DNA of 64,000 nt from Deltaproteobacteria bacterium (GCA_016713425.1 JADJPE010000005.1:2728001-2792000); one strand, 5' to 3'. Positions 26,533 to 35,643 are shown, numbered from the stretch's first letter. Made by a program: numbers and translations. Notes: a model not told the origin generated them from the letters alone.

Positions 26533-27701
26533 CGCCGTTCAACCTTCTGCTCCCGCACGCGGTCGCCAGATTTGAGCTGCGCAGAGCTGTACACGATGAC
26601 GCTGTCGCCTTCGACCAGACCGGAGAGTATCTGGGTCACACCCGCCTCAGCTTGGCTACCGATGGAGACAGGCTTGAACCGAGCACGCCCATTCGCCATC
26701 TGCCAGACGCCGGTCTGGCTACCCTCGCGGGCGATGGCCGCACTGGGCACGACGAGCGCGCCGCTCTCGCCGGGCAGCTGGATAGTGACTTCCGCGAGCT
26801 CGCCCAAGTAGAGGCGGGCGGGCGGCGCATCGAAGCTCACATTTACGATCCGTTCCTCGGTCACCGGGTCGCTCTGCATCTCGATGCGCGCAACACGGCC
26901 CGGCATCGGAGTATCGGGGGTGGAGCGCAGCACGATGCTGGCCGGCTGGCCCGTCTGCACGCCCTGGGCACGCGACTGATCGATCCGTGCCCGCACCCAC
27001 AGGCTCTCGGGGACGACGACGCGTAGCACTGCTTGGCCGGCGACCACGGTGGTCCCCGGTTCGGCTTCGCGCGACACAATGACGCCGTCCACGGGGCTCA
27101 CGAGCCTCAAGCTTTCGCGCAGACTTCCCAGACCCTGCGATTCGGCGTCCACTCGTTCGATGTCCTGCTTCACCGCCTCCACGTTGGCGCGCGCTGCCAC
27201 CAATGCCGCCTCGGCCCTCTCAGCCTCGCTCGTGCTGTTGTCGAGCGCCTGTTTGCTGATGACGTGCCGCTCATGCAGGCCCCGATCACGGTCGCGGTTC
27301 ATCGCGGCGAGCCTTGCGCGGCTTGCGGCCTCAGCGGCCTGCGCCTCTGCCACCTGAACCGCCTGGCGCGAACGCGCCGCGGTGCTCTTGGCTGCCTGAA
27401 CTCGGCGGTCCAGGTCGACCGGATCCATTTCCGCGAGCAACTGCCCCGCCTTCACGGCTTCGCCCTGATCCACGAGCACGCGTAGGAGGCGCCCTGGTGC
27501 AATGGGACCGACTGCGTAGGCCAGGCGCGCATCCACGGTGCCAATGCCGAACACGCTAGGGCTCAAGTCGGCGCGGGCGATGCTACCTTGCTGAACGCCT
27601 ACTGGAGCCAACGGGCCGTGCGTCGTGAGCAGCCAGAAGAACGCCCCGACGAACAGGACCACGCTGGCGATGAGAACGATGAGCTTGGTTCGGGGCTTCA
27701 T
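26529..27701 (-). CDS. Periplasmic adaptor of HlyD/MacA/DevB type
   Basis: This 390-aa membrane-fusion protein has an N-terminal membrane anchor (LIVLIASVVLFVGAFFWLL) and the first half of a lipoyl domain (APGRLLRVLVDQGEAVKAGQLLAEMD). A long coiled-coil hairpin (about residues 105-200) leads to the second lipoyl half (LVSPVDGVIVSREAEPGTTV), and beta-barrel domains follow. It bridges the ABC permease and TolC. Its start overlaps the TetR stop (ATGA), so it is under the same promoter. Confidence 0.93.
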   Translation of the reverse strand: MKPRTKLIVLIASVVLFVGAFFWLLTTHGPLAPVGVQQGSIARADLSPSVFGIGTVDARLAYAVGPIAPGRLLRVLVDQGEAVKAGQLLAEMDPVDLDRRVQAAKSTAARSRQAVQVAEAQAAEAASRARLAAMNRDRDRGLHERHVISKQALDNSTSEAERAEAALVAARANVEAVKQDIERVDAESQGLGSLRESLRLVSPVDGVIVSREAEPGTTVVAGQAVLRVVVPESLWVRARIDQSRAQGVQTGQPASIVLRSTPDTPMPGRVARIEMQSDPVTEERIVNVSFDAPPARLYLGELAEVTIQLPGESGALVVPSAAIAREGSQTGVWQMANGRARFKPVSIGSQAEAGVTQILSGLVEGDSVIVYSSAQLKSGDRVREQKVERR

Positions 27702-28297
27702 GACTTCACCTGTGTCCGCTCGAGCATCGACCGAAGGGTCATCCAGACCCGTTTCTCCATCTCGCCAACCGGTGCGGGTAGCGCTTCATCCTTGGCCGCG
27801 AACAAGAATCCCATCACCATGCCGGTGACGAGGACGACTGCGCTTTCGATGTCGAGGTCGTCCCGAAGGAGGTCCTTTTCTGCCGCCTCGCAGAGACAAG
27901 ACCTGACGAACGCGCGGCCTCTGTCTCTGAGCGCGGCGACTCGCCGTGGACCTTCATCGCCCAACGCATGGGAGATTTGGTCCGAAAAGATGAGGGACTG
28001 GAGCCCCGGCTGAGTGGCAACAGAGTGAAGGCGGCTGAGGACAAAACTTTCGAGTCGTTCGAGGGGATCTCCCGTAGAACGCGGCGCCGATACCAGCAAC
28101 TCCTGGACCCTGTCGAGCACGGCCCCTGTGATCTCGTTCATGTTCTTGAAATGACGGAAGATAGTCCCGTCCTTGATGCCGACTTCACGGGCGATTTGCG
28201 CAGCCGTGAACTCCCGCAGGCCGCGCTCACCGATGATCTTGATGGCAGCGTCCGCGATCTCCCTGCGTCGCTCCTCACTTGATTTCCTCGTTGTCAT
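27698..28297 (-). CDS. TetR/AcrR-family repressor of the efflux operon
   Basis: This 199-aa regulator has an N-terminal TetR helix-turn-helix (IADAAIKIIGERGLREFTAA, then GIKDGTIFRHFKNM) and a C-terminal ligand domain. It is the first gene of the operon TetR - adaptor - permease - ATPase - TolC, with overlapping or nearly overlapping ends throughout. A perfect inverted repeat lies 13 nt upstream of its ATG, so it probably represses its own operon until a ligand binds. No ligand can be named. Confidence 0.92.
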   Translation of the reverse strand: MTTRKSSEERRREIADAAIKIIGERGLREFTAAQIAREVGIKDGTIFRHFKNMNEITGAVLDRVQELLVSAPRSTGDPLERLESFVLSRLHSVATQPGLQSLIFSDQISHALGDEGPRRVAALRDRGRAFVRSCLCEAAEKDLLRDDLDIESAVVLVTGMVMGFLFAAKDEALPAPVGEMEKRVWMTLRSMLERTQVKS

Positions 28298-28309
28298 CGG
28301 GCACCTCGG

Positions 28310-28327
28310 CTAGCAAGTATTTGCTAG
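28310..28327. promoter_or_regulatory. TetR operator palindrome
   Basis: CTAGCAA-GTAT-TTGCTAG is a perfect 7-bp inverted repeat with a 4-bp spacer. It lies 13 nt upstream of the TetR ATG, where a repressor would block the operon promoter. The size suits a TetR dimer site. From here to 28694 I see no gene. Confidence 0.75.
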
Positions 28328-28694
28328 ATATAGGGGCCGATGCAAAGCTATGTCAACCCCCACATTCTGCACGCACGGATAACCGTTCCAAAACGAGCAT
28401 TTGCCTTCCAGGAGATCCAGCCCAACAGCGCGCCTCGTCCAACCTCCGGGGACACGCCCTTGAATCCGGCGGGTGCGAGACCCTTCGCGACGTTGTCGCC
28501 CTTGATCCATGGTGGTGGCTTGCTTCGCGATGTCTATTCAGTGGGCGCGGTTGCCTCCCTCAAACACCCCCCAAATCCGACTTCATCCAACTCTCGCCGA
28601 AGATCAAGACCGGTTTTTCGGGACGCCCTCTACAAGCACCGGTTTTCAGCGGACAGCCAGAGCGCACGCCAGACGCTCGTTCGCCGAGCGCTGA

Positions 28695-29129
28695 ATGCGG
28701 CAAGAGGCGTCGAAAGAACGCTTGCTTTCGCGATATCTACAACCACCCATCTTGGGCACTCGAAGGCCGCGATTGCTCGGGAGCGCCTACGGCGGCGTCG
28801 ACCGCTTCGGTCGAACGCCTCGCGACTTTGCCTACGACCGTGGCGGTTGGAGTCGAACCGCGGTCCATCTCCTCCGTCGCAAGAAGGTACGCAACATTGG
28901 TATCGCTCCCAAAGCTCAGGGAGCATGGCTGGTCGAAGGAGGAACGAAAAGGCGATTGATGCGAGCTCACGCGGGTGTCGAGCGGTGCATCGGTACGCTC
29001 AATACCTCGAAATACGGCTTCAACCGCCCCGCGGCGCGCACCGAAGAGATGATGGTCGCCTGCGGACATCGCGCCATGATCGCAAGCAACCTGAATCTAC
29101 TCCTGCGAATGAAGATGCTCGACAGCTAA
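28695..29129 (+). pseudogene. DDE transposase C-terminal remnant
   Basis: From about 28800 the frame reads AYDRGGWSRTAVHLLRRKKV, then GIAPKAQGAWLVEGGTKRRL, GVERCIGTLNTSKYGFNRP and MVACGHRAMIASNLNLLL. This is the usual end of IS5/IS1182-like DDE transposases, with the last Asp (DRGG) and the catalytic Glu (VER). The N-terminal half is missing or scrambled. No inverted repeat ends were seen. It marks an old insertion next to the broken nikR. Confidence 0.65.
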
Positions 29130-29302
29130 GAATCCCATGAACCTCGCTTCGCCTGGAGCGAAACCAGGACTCGAGAGCTCAGCGCAAAGCCGAAAGTTCC
29201 CCGGGTGCGCGTATGCCGACGGCACCAGGAAGTCGGAGACTCGCTTCCACAGCAAGGCTGTGTGGGCTTCGAAGTCGATGGTGAACGCGAGGTTCTCGAC
29301 CA

Positions 29303-29613
29303 TCACACGAGCATGGTCGCCATGATGGCGTCGTGGTTGTCGTGCCCCACCTCGAGAAGCCGATCTGCCAGCTCGCGCTTGGAGTGGTCGTAGACCAGGG
29401 TGACCGTGGCCAAGGCGTCCCCGCTGGCCGTCGACACCCACTCCTCCTCGATGAGGCGGCTGCGAATGAGGTCGCGCAGCGCCTCCGAGCGGTTTCCTCC
29501 CGAGCGCTCGATCACCTGGTCGGAACGGCTGAGCGTAACTGTTCCCTAAGGGAGCAGTTGCGGCTGAACAGCTCGGGCTCGATGGCAAGACTAACGCGAT
29601 CCTTCTCGGACAT
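29303..29613 (-). pseudogene. nikR: nikR-like nickel-responsive regulator, disrupted
   Basis: The frame reads MSEKDRVSLAIEPELF and, after an interruption, DQVIERSGGNRSEALRDLI, then ATVTLVYDHSKRELADRLLE and VGHDNHDAIMATMLV. This is the ribbon-helix-helix and the first part of the nickel-binding domain of NikR. A 35-bp insertion at 29526-29560 shifts the frame. Removing it restores ELFSRSDQVIERSG without a break. The C-terminal part with the last metal ligands is also gone after residue 90. GAGG lies before the ATG at 29613. It cannot make a working NikR. Confidence 0.78.
29526..29567. mobile_element. 35-bp palindromic insertion with 7-bp direct repeats in nikR
   Basis: CGGCTGA at 29526-29532 and again at 29561-29567 flanks 28 bp. 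Inside, 29537-29559 is a near-perfect 23-bp palindrome with arms AACTGTTCCCT and AGGGAGCAGTT. One pair mismatches. This is the picture of a tiny inserted element, or of two joined terminal inverted repeats left by an excised transposon, with a 7-bp target duplication. Confidence 0.7.
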
Positions 29614-29962
29614 GGCGACCTCGGTATTACGAATCGGTGCGTTCTCACTACGCGCCGGGGCAACGAGATCAATGATTTCGGGCCATAGGGGCCGAACGCT
29701 GAGTCACCGTAGGTCGATAGGGCAATCAATCGGCTTCGACTATGCCCGGAGCAGTCGGAGAACTGACGCAGATGTGCGACGAGTCACATGTTGCGCGCAT
29801 TCTGGCCGGTTTGGAACGGCACAAGACTGGACTGCCGTTGAGTTCCGTAGCCTGCGCGCAGCGTTCAGACGTACCTCTCCCCAGCGGACGAGCAGCGCGA
29901 CCGCGCGGACAAGAAGCGCCGAGCCCCGGAGCTTGGGCCCTTCGGTTGGTTTGTGGAGTCGA

Positions 29963-31346
29963 TCAGAGATCGAGGGTGAGCTGAGGGGATCTCGAGCGCA
30001 TCGCGGCCGTCGCATCCGACCAAGAGTCGCTGCGACGTGACTCGATTCAGTCACCGCACCGATCGGCCTAAGTGGGCCGCCACACAACAAGCAGCGCTCT
30101 CCATCAATCGAATAGACGCGGGCCAACAGTTGGGCCCACGACATGCGACGTTTCTGAACCCGGGGCCTCATGTTCTCGATCGGGAAGGCGAGCTGAAGAA
30201 CCGGTGCGGGCCTTGGAACAATCGCGCGCCGCACTTTCGAGGCCGAAGCCAGAACGCCCGCGTAGCGAACCTGATGCTGCGCCGGAGGAGGAACGAGCCA
30301 CGCGAGGCGTCTCAGAAACTGAACCGGTGATAGAACGATCGCACCCTGGCCGTTCTTCGCTGGACGACGAAGCGTCAGTCGAACTCGGCCATCATCGGTC
30401 ATGCGAAGTTGATCTTCGGCGAAGGGCGGACGAGCCGCATATAGGCAGAGCCTTCTCGTCCTCGTCGATCGCCTCGGGCAACACGAACCTGAGCATGAAC
30501 ACTAAATCCACCACACGCGATCGCCGTGGACCTGACGTCCGCGATGCGACTTGGCGACAGCATCGATGGCTCCGCGAGGCCGCGCACATACCAGCGCTCC
30601 ACGGGTGTCAGCGATGCTTCCTCAAGAGCGTCCGACGCGCTTCGGATATATCCGCGCTTCGCGATAAATTTCTCCATCTTCTTGAAAACGCTTTGGGCTA
30701 ACGAGAGAAGGTCTCGATTCGTTGGGGCTGGGCATTCGACGAAACGGGGACCCTCTTCTTCGTTCGCGAAGACGCCGTCGAGAACGAGCACATGAAGATG
30801 GGGTGAGATGTTCAGGGTCTTCGTGAATCGCTGAATGAAGGTGACGGCGCCGCATTTCGGTTCTGGGAGATCCTGGCATCGAGCCCAGCCGGTCAGTTGC
30901 TCAAAGATCGCCCGAACGAAGAAGCTCACCATCTTCGCCAAGACCTCTCGTTTGCACGCGAGAAGACCGCGCAGTTCGAACGGCGGGCTCAGCACGTATT
31001 GCCGAAGCGCGACATCGGGCAGCACGTCATCGACGAGATGGGCCGCCGTCTCCTGCATCCGTCGTGCACCGCAGCTCGGACAAATCGCCCGCCCCTTGCA
31101 CGAAAAGGCCAGAGCATGCTCACGCTGGCATCGGTCGCAGAAGAGAAGGACGAAACCGCGTTCCAAGATCCCGCAGTCGAGGAATCCTTCGAATTCTTTA
31201 CGGACGAATGTCGGCAACCCGGACTCAGGGCAATCGGGGTCCTCAAAGCTTTCGACAAACTCGTCAAAGTGGGTCGAGACGAGGCGATGCAGGATTCCCG
31301 ACTCCGGTTTTCGTGGTTTGTATTCCGAAACCGCTTGCGCGCACAC
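29963..31346 (-). pseudogene. IS91-family transposase (copy 2), frameshifted in the C-terminal part
   Basis: This copy has the correct N-terminal frame from MCAQAVSEYKPRKPES through the zinc cysteines, EREHALAF-like segment and HUH motif to about residue 300. A missing T near 30453 then shifts it out of frame, just before the RPPFAEDQL block. The rest is readable in another frame from 30402. Near 29980 it has four G instead of five, which removes the stop used in copy 1. A full-length transposase can be built only by combining the good halves of the two copies. This suggests an intact gene in the cell or in the donor. Confidence 0.85.
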
Positions 31347-31567
31347 AACGCGCCATGAGCCCGTTTCATGCCGTCACGGAAGGCCTCGGCAACCGCGCTC
31401 GTTTGTTCGTGTCTTCGTCGAATTTCGGACGTCCTCGCTGCGCTGACGGACAAGCTCATGCCCACGTTGGCTGCGACTCGCAAGCGTGGCTTCGTCCCCA
31501 ACGAGCTCGATGCCGCCGCGTAAGTGTTCCGTCGAGGCCACCTGGGCGCTGCGGGTCCGTTCCGCTA

Positions 31568-31997
31568 TGAGCGCTCGCAGTGAACGCGAGAGCCTTCAGC
31601 TGCGGCGCGCTATTCGGCGAACTGCTTGCGGACGAATTCTGACGACGATCGAGAAACAAGAATTGGCCGTGTTTCGTCGAGAAAACCGTGAACTTCGACG
31701 GGAGCGTGATTTTTTAACGCAGGCGGCGGCATACTTCGCGAAGCTGAACAAGTGAAATTCAAGTTCATCAGCAACAAGACAGGTCAATTTCCCGTGGCCT
31801 GGAGGTGTCGTCGACTCGGGGTGTCTCGGTCTGGTTGTTATTCATGGCTGGATTCTGAGCCCAGCGCACGCGATATGCGTGACGTGTTTCTCATCGAAAA
31901 GATACGTGTTGTTTTCGAGCGCTTTCGCGGACAAACGAACTCATTTACCGGCATTCTTGGCCAACAAGAAAGCGACATTCATTCGCCGGAAACGTGA
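31568..31997 (+). pseudogene. IS3-family OrfA/OrfB remnant (copy 2)
   Basis: This is identical to 16463-16892: the OrfA zipper end (RRENRELRRERDFLTQAAAY) overlaps the OrfB start (GQFPVAWRCRRLGVSRSGCY). Both are truncated in the same places, so the decay came before the duplication. Confidence 0.75.
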
Positions 31998-32142
31998 GTC
32001 CGATGGAGTACGAACTTGTTGCCAGCGTCAATCAAATGAGGTTGGCTGCGTAAACAGAAACCGTCCATCAGATCGGATCAACTCCACCACGACATTTCGG
32101 TAAAACGACCTGCGGGATGAGAGGAATGGAGGGGACGCCGAG

Positions 32143-32497
32143 ATGCCAGAGATCAAGACGTACTCCGGAAGCTGCCACTGCGGCGCGGTTCGCTTCCGAT
32201 TGAAGACCGAGACGATCACGACCGGCGTCCGATGCAACTGCTCCATCTGCGTCCGCAAGGGCGCGGTCATGTCCTCCAAGTATTTCGAGCCGCACGAGGT
32301 CGAGGAAATCTCCCGGGACCGAGAACCTCACTACCTACCAGTGTAGCGACAAGGTGATGGACCACGTCTTCTGCAGGACGTGCGGAATCTATCCGTTCCA
32401 CGAATGGAAGAGCACGTACCGGGTCAACCTCGGTTGCATCGACGACCTGGATGTCTTGGCGCTCGAGATCGGGCTCATCGATGGCAGGTCGTTCTGA
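32143..32497 (+). pseudogene. GFA-domain zinc protein (copy 2), frameshifted
   Basis: This is the same gene as 17038-17391 but with CCC instead of CC near 32313. The frame stops at 32346 after 67 codons, before the FCRTCGIYPF zinc site. The remaining bases are unchanged. Because the difference is one base in a C run, a sequencing error is as likely as a true mutation. Confidence 0.8.
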
Positions 32498-32835
32498 TGC
32501 CTCTGCCACGGCTGGTCCGTCATCTTTCGGACACGAAGTTCACCGACTTTTACGAGCGGCGCATCCCACTCGATGTGCGCAACCAAGTGCGGATGGCCCA
32601 CTCGTTTCGCGGCAATTCCGTGACGGTCTTTGAGGAGAGGCCGCACTGGCAGGACGCGAGCCAGTGGTCAAAGATCCCGATCGCTCAGGTCCGCTACGAC
32701 GCTGCGCAGTGGCAGCTCTACTGGGCCGACCGCAACGGAAAGTGGCACATCTACGACAGCCTTCAGCCGCAGAAAGACTTCGATCGTGTCATCCGGGAGA
32801 TCGACGCCGACCTGACGCGCATCTTCTTCGGTTGA
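32497..32835 (+). CDS. DUF3024 family protein (copy 2)
   Basis: This is identical to 17391-17729, with 112 aa and the DUF3024 pattern (SVTVFEERPHW, YWADRNGKWHIYD). If the frameshift in the GFA gene ahead is real, translational coupling to it is lost here. The stretch 32836-33104 shows no supported gene. Confidence 0.82.
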   Translation: MPLPRLVRHLSDTKFTDFYERRIPLDVRNQVRMAHSFRGNSVTVFEERPHWQDASQWSKIPIAQVRYDAAQWQLYWADRNGKWHIYDSLQPQKDFDRVIREIDADLTRIFFG

Positions 32836-33104
32836 TTCTGGTTGGGCCTGAGAACGTGTGATGCTGCGATCTCGCTGAAGCGGATCTGTGGAGCTGAAGC
32901 GCAGGACCATGGAGGCCTGCGCTCCGCGGTCGGGCGACGAGTCGCCAGCTCCGGTGTGGCGCCGAGATCCGGATTTGCTCAGGAGAAAAATCTCCCCCGG
33001 CTCGAGGAAGAATCCGGCAGTCGCCCAGACGCTCACGTTCGCGGATACTCCGGAGGGAAGATCTGAACGGAGGTGTCCCCGTCATTGACTGTGGTTGCCG
33101 CTCA

Positions 33105-33547
33105 GTGCTTGAGCTCCGGGTCACGAAATCTCAAGAATCCCCGGCGATCCTGTCCGCTGTGGGTGCCGCGCTGTTCAAGACGTTCGGCAGCCCCTCTGAT
33201 GTTCCGGAGGGCCTGGGACTACGAACGGATCACGGTCCGCAGTACACGGGCGGAGACTGCGAGGAGCTCTGCAAGCGTTGGGGTCTCGACCATACGCTCG
33301 CACCGGTAGGACGCCCAACGGGCAACGCGGTCACCGAGCGACTCATCCGCACGATGAAGGAGGAAGCATCTGGCTACGCGACTGGAACTCGCTCGCCGAG
33401 CTCCAGGCCGGTCTCGATGCGTGGCGGATCGAGTACAACGAACAGCGGCCTCATCAGTCGCTGAAATGGAGCTGTGATCTCGGGCGTCGAGGCATTCTCG
33501 AAAGGAAGCCGCTCACCACGGAGACACGCAGAGGCGGCACATCATGA
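33105..33547 (+). pseudogene. Integrase-core transposase remnant (copy 2)
   Basis: This is identical to 17999-18441, including the internal frame change between RLIRTMKEE and WLRDWNSLAELQ. The shared defect shows that the element was already broken when the block was duplicated. Confidence 0.72.
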
Positions 33548-33574
33548 CGCCGCTAATCGAGCCACGCGATTTCG

Positions 33575-33835
33575 TTACGACGCGTTCCCGCTTCTTCCGA
33601 GCGCGTGATACATGAACAGCACGAGCGAGGAGCCGACGACTGCGACAAAGACGCTCCAAAGGTTGAGGCCTGTCACCCCAACCCAGCCAAAGAGGTGGAA
33701 TGCGGCACCTCCAACGACCGCTCCGACGACGCCCAGTATAAGATCGACGACGAGCCCCTTGCCGCTGCCGGAAAACAGCCGGCTGGCGATGAACCCGGAG
33801 ATAAGTCCGAGCGCGATCCATGCGATTATCGACAT
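33575..33835 (-). CDS. GlsB/YeaQ/YmgE family stress membrane protein (copy 2)
   Basis: This 86-aa protein has three membrane segments and is identical to 18469-18729. Here it is the last gene of the run DUF4398 - DUF4398 - LEA-like - GlsB, all on the minus strand. A predicted sigma-54 promoter lies ahead of the first gene. Its neighbours support a general envelope-stress role. Confidence 0.87.
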   Translation of the reverse strand: MSIIAWIALGLISGFIASRLFSGSGKGLVVDLILGVVGAVVGGAAFHLFGWVGVTGLNLWSVFVAVVGSSLVLFMYHALGRSGNAS

Positions 33836-33857
33836 TTGGATATCCTTTCTTTCACGA

Positions 33858-34229
33858 TCAGGTGTCTGAGTTCTTGCGCCTTGCTTCTGTTGTTCTCTTC
33901 AGCGCATCCTTGGCCGTCGCGGTCGCCCGCTCAGCCGCGTCGATGATTCTGTGTCCGGCGTGCTCAACCGCCTCGCTTGCCTTGTGCATGGCGTGCTTCA
34001 CCGCTTCGCCCACGTCTTCCTTCGCGCGGTCAGCCTTGTCGATGGTCGCTTGCTTTTCGTTCGTCAGAGATTCGGTGACATTGGTCGCCACGCGTTTGGC
34101 GTCGGCGGCGGCCAACTTCAGAATTTCCGTTCCATCGTGCGCGCTCGTCCGCAGATGCTTTGCAGCATCGTCCACTCCTTCTTTGGCCGTCTTTACGGCG
34201 GCACGCACTTCTTTCTTCAGCTTGGTCAT
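33858..34229 (-). CDS. LEA/apolipoprotein-like amphipathic helical protein (copy 2)
   Basis: This 123-aa Ala/Lys/Glu-rich helical protein is identical to 18752-19123. It lies between the intact DUF4398 gene (108 nt upstream) and GlsB (22 nt downstream). The composition suggests a desiccation or osmotic stress protectant or a membrane-surface helix bundle. No enzymatic motif is seen. Confidence 0.74.
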   Translation of the reverse strand: MTKLKKEVRAAVKTAKEGVDDAAKHLRTSAHDGTEILKLAAADAKRVATNVTESLTNEKQATIDKADRAKEDVGEAVKHAMHKASEAVEHAGHRIIDAAERATATAKDALKRTTEARRKNSDT

Positions 34230-34337
34230 GGGGTGCCTCGTTCTTTGGTTCTCAATGTCAACCACATCGACTACGGATTGGAAGCGGACGCATCGTTGGC
34301 CATGATGATTGCGACGCGACGATTGTTTGCACGTCCT

Positions 34338-34691
34338 TCATTGCTGTACCGCCACATCTTGCGTCTTTTGATAGGCCTCCTCTGACCTCGCTTTTCCGTG
34401 CTTCTCGAGGGAGATGGAAGCTGTGACCTCGGCGATCTGCGCCCTGCGCTCCGCGACATACGCAAGATCTCCCGTGCGATATGAATTGGGGTCTTCTTGG
34501 AACGATCGCTCAGCGACCGTGAGCGCCTGGCTCGCCACGTGGAGATCGGCCGGTGCCATCCGAGCCGCGGGTCCTTTGCTTGCTCGCTGGTATGCTTCGC
34601 GGGCCCCGACGATCTCCGCAGGGGCGGTTGCAGCGCAACCGACGAAGAATCCGGCGCATGAGATGGTTGCGAGAACATGTCTGGTAATCAT
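34338..34691 (-). CDS. DUF4398 lipoprotein (intact copy)
   Basis: This 117-aa exported lipoprotein begins MITRHVLATISCAGFFVGCA, with a lipobox ending at FVGC. A DUF4398 helical domain follows (EIVGAREAYQRAS, then ADLHVASQALTVAERSFQED and YVAERRAQIAEVTAS). AAAGGAGAG lies just before the ATG at 34691. DUF4398 proteins are thought to sit in the periplasm on the outer membrane, and OmpA-like proteins often carry the same domain. Function is unknown. A truncated duplicate is at 19232. Confidence 0.85.
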   Translation of the reverse strand: MITRHVLATISCAGFFVGCAATAPAEIVGAREAYQRASKGPAARMAPADLHVASQALTVAERSFQEDPNSYRTGDLAYVAERRAQIAEVTASISLEKHGKARSEEAYQKTQDVAVQQ

Positions 34692-34737
34692 TTGACTCTC
34701 CTTTGGGTGATGTGGTCGGGTTGATGCATTCGGTACA

Positions 34738-35106
34738 TCATCGGTTCTCCGTCCTGAGCGCCCGCACACGCTCCAAGGCTGCGTCGGCATCAGACCGCTC
34801 GCTGTCTTCGTGCGACAGCGCCACCGCAAGTTCAGCGTCGACTTCGGCTCGCGACAGCATCGACGAGGCCTTCTCGCTCTCGCCGTCCTTGGCCAGCGCC
34901 CGAGCTGAGTCCAAGGCCTCCCGTGCAAGCTGCAAATGCAGCGCCGCTCGAGGCACATCGGCCGCCCCAACCTCCTCTGCCGCACGAATCCCAGCGGTTG
35001 ATTCCTCGGTGCGTAGCGGTGGACTGCTCGCGCATCCCGCAACCATCACCGCACCCGCAGAGAATAGTGCAAAGGCCCCGCCTGGGAATTTAGATACGAG
35101 TGTCAT
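34738..35106 (-). CDS. Second DUF4398 lipoprotein
   Basis: This 122-aa lipoprotein has signal peptide MTLVSKFPGGAFALFSAGAV and lipobox VAGC. A DUF4398 domain follows (STAGIRAAEEVGA, then RAALHLQLAREALDSARALA and LSRAEVDAELAVALSHEDSE). AAAGGAAAAATC lies before the ATG at 35106. It is paralogous to the DUF4398 gene 46 nt downstream and is the first gene of that operon. A sigma-54-like promoter match lies at 35151-35166. Confidence 0.82.
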   Translation of the reverse strand: MTLVSKFPGGAFALFSAGAVMVAGCASSPPLRTEESTAGIRAAEEVGAADVPRAALHLQLAREALDSARALAKDGESEKASSMLSRAEVDAELAVALSHEDSERSDADAALERVRALRTENR

Positions 35107-35150
35107 TGATTTTTCCTTTCGATCATTTGGTTGCGTTACGCTTGCCCTGC

Positions 35151-35166
35151 TGCATCTTCCAGGCCA
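35151..35166 (-). promoter_or_regulatory. Candidate sigma-54 promoter of the DUF4398 operon
   Basis: TGGCCTGGAAGATGCA on the minus strand matches 9 of 12 defined positions of TGGCACG-N4-TTGCW, with GG and GC ten bases apart. It lies about 45 nt upstream of the ATG at 35106. This is moderate support. It gains weight from the other matches on the island. Confidence 0.4.
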
Positions 35167-35334
35167 TGCGCCGAACGGGCTTCTTCTCGGTTGGCCTTGG
35201 GCCGGCAACGACTGAAATGCCTTCCCTTTCCGCACCGGTCGCTTCGTCGAAGAACGCATCAAATTGATGGCGTGATTCATCAGTTTGAAAGAGGAAGCGC
35301 GCTCGAAACTTCCCCGGTTTGGGCCTCGTCGAAA

Positions 35335-35350
35335 TGGATCGGTTCTTGCG
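35335..35350 (+). promoter_or_regulatory. Candidate sigma-54 promoter of the DUF2934 gene
   Basis: TGGATCGGTTCTTGCG matches 9 of 12 positions of the sigma-54 consensus, with an ideal TTGC at -12. It lies 57 nt upstream of the DUF2934 ATG at 35407. Confidence 0.45.
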
Positions 35351-35406
35351 AACGCACCGCACGGCCACAGCCACAAACACTCCACATCATTCGAAAGGCA
35401 GAAGTC

Positions 35407-35643
35407 ATGTCACAACACATATCAAGCGCAACAACGCCCCGACCATCAGCCGCATCCAGTCCTGATCCGGTGCTCCGACAAAGCGAAGCGTCGTCCTCCT
35501 CTATCGCCGAACGAGCCTACGCAAAGTTCATCGCCCGCGGCAGCATCAACGGGGCGGATCAGGAGGATTGGTTTGAGGCCCAAGAAGAGCTCCGCGCTGA
35601 ACTCACACAGAAGAAGCATAGCCCTCACAAGAGTTCATCGTGA
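35407..35643 (+). CDS. DUF2934-domain small protein
   Basis: This 78-aa protein has a Ser/Ala-rich, disordered N-terminus and a C-terminal DUF2934 segment (AERAYAKFIARGSINGADQE, DWFEAQEEL). The domain is about 35 residues, has unknown function, and is common in small proteins of soil proteobacteria and myxobacteria, often near stress genes. GAAAGGCAGAAGTC precedes the ATG. An in-frame ATG at 35131 would be far upstream and lacks support. It is divergent from the DUF4398 operon. Confidence 0.75.
   Translation: MSQHISSATTPRPSAASSPDPVLRQSEASSSSIAERAYAKFIARGSINGADQEDWFEAQEELRAELTQKKHSPHKSSS

Larger units (their letters stand above)
29711..34638. repeat. Direct repeat copy 2 (4928 bp), likely the native copy
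   Basis: This is the partner of 14603-19532 in the same orientation. The left edge begins at the same AGGTCGATAGGG. The right edge is only the limit of similarity: here the DUF4398 gene continues normally to its signal peptide and ribosome site, followed by further genes of the same type. This supports copy 2 as donor. The 97 bp between nikR and the edge (29614-29710) show nothing clear. Confidence 0.95.

Noticed and set aside
29711..34638. Copy 2 as an assembly artefact of copy 1
   Set aside because: The two copies have different flanks on both sides, one substitution and four small length differences, and copy 2 continues into an intact DUF4398 gene. Spanning reads would settle it.
35123..35380. 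An 85-codon minus-strand frame between DUF4398 and DUF2934
   Set aside because: It covers the divergent promoter region with two sigma-54-like sites, and no family or clear ribosome site was seen. It could still be a small gene.
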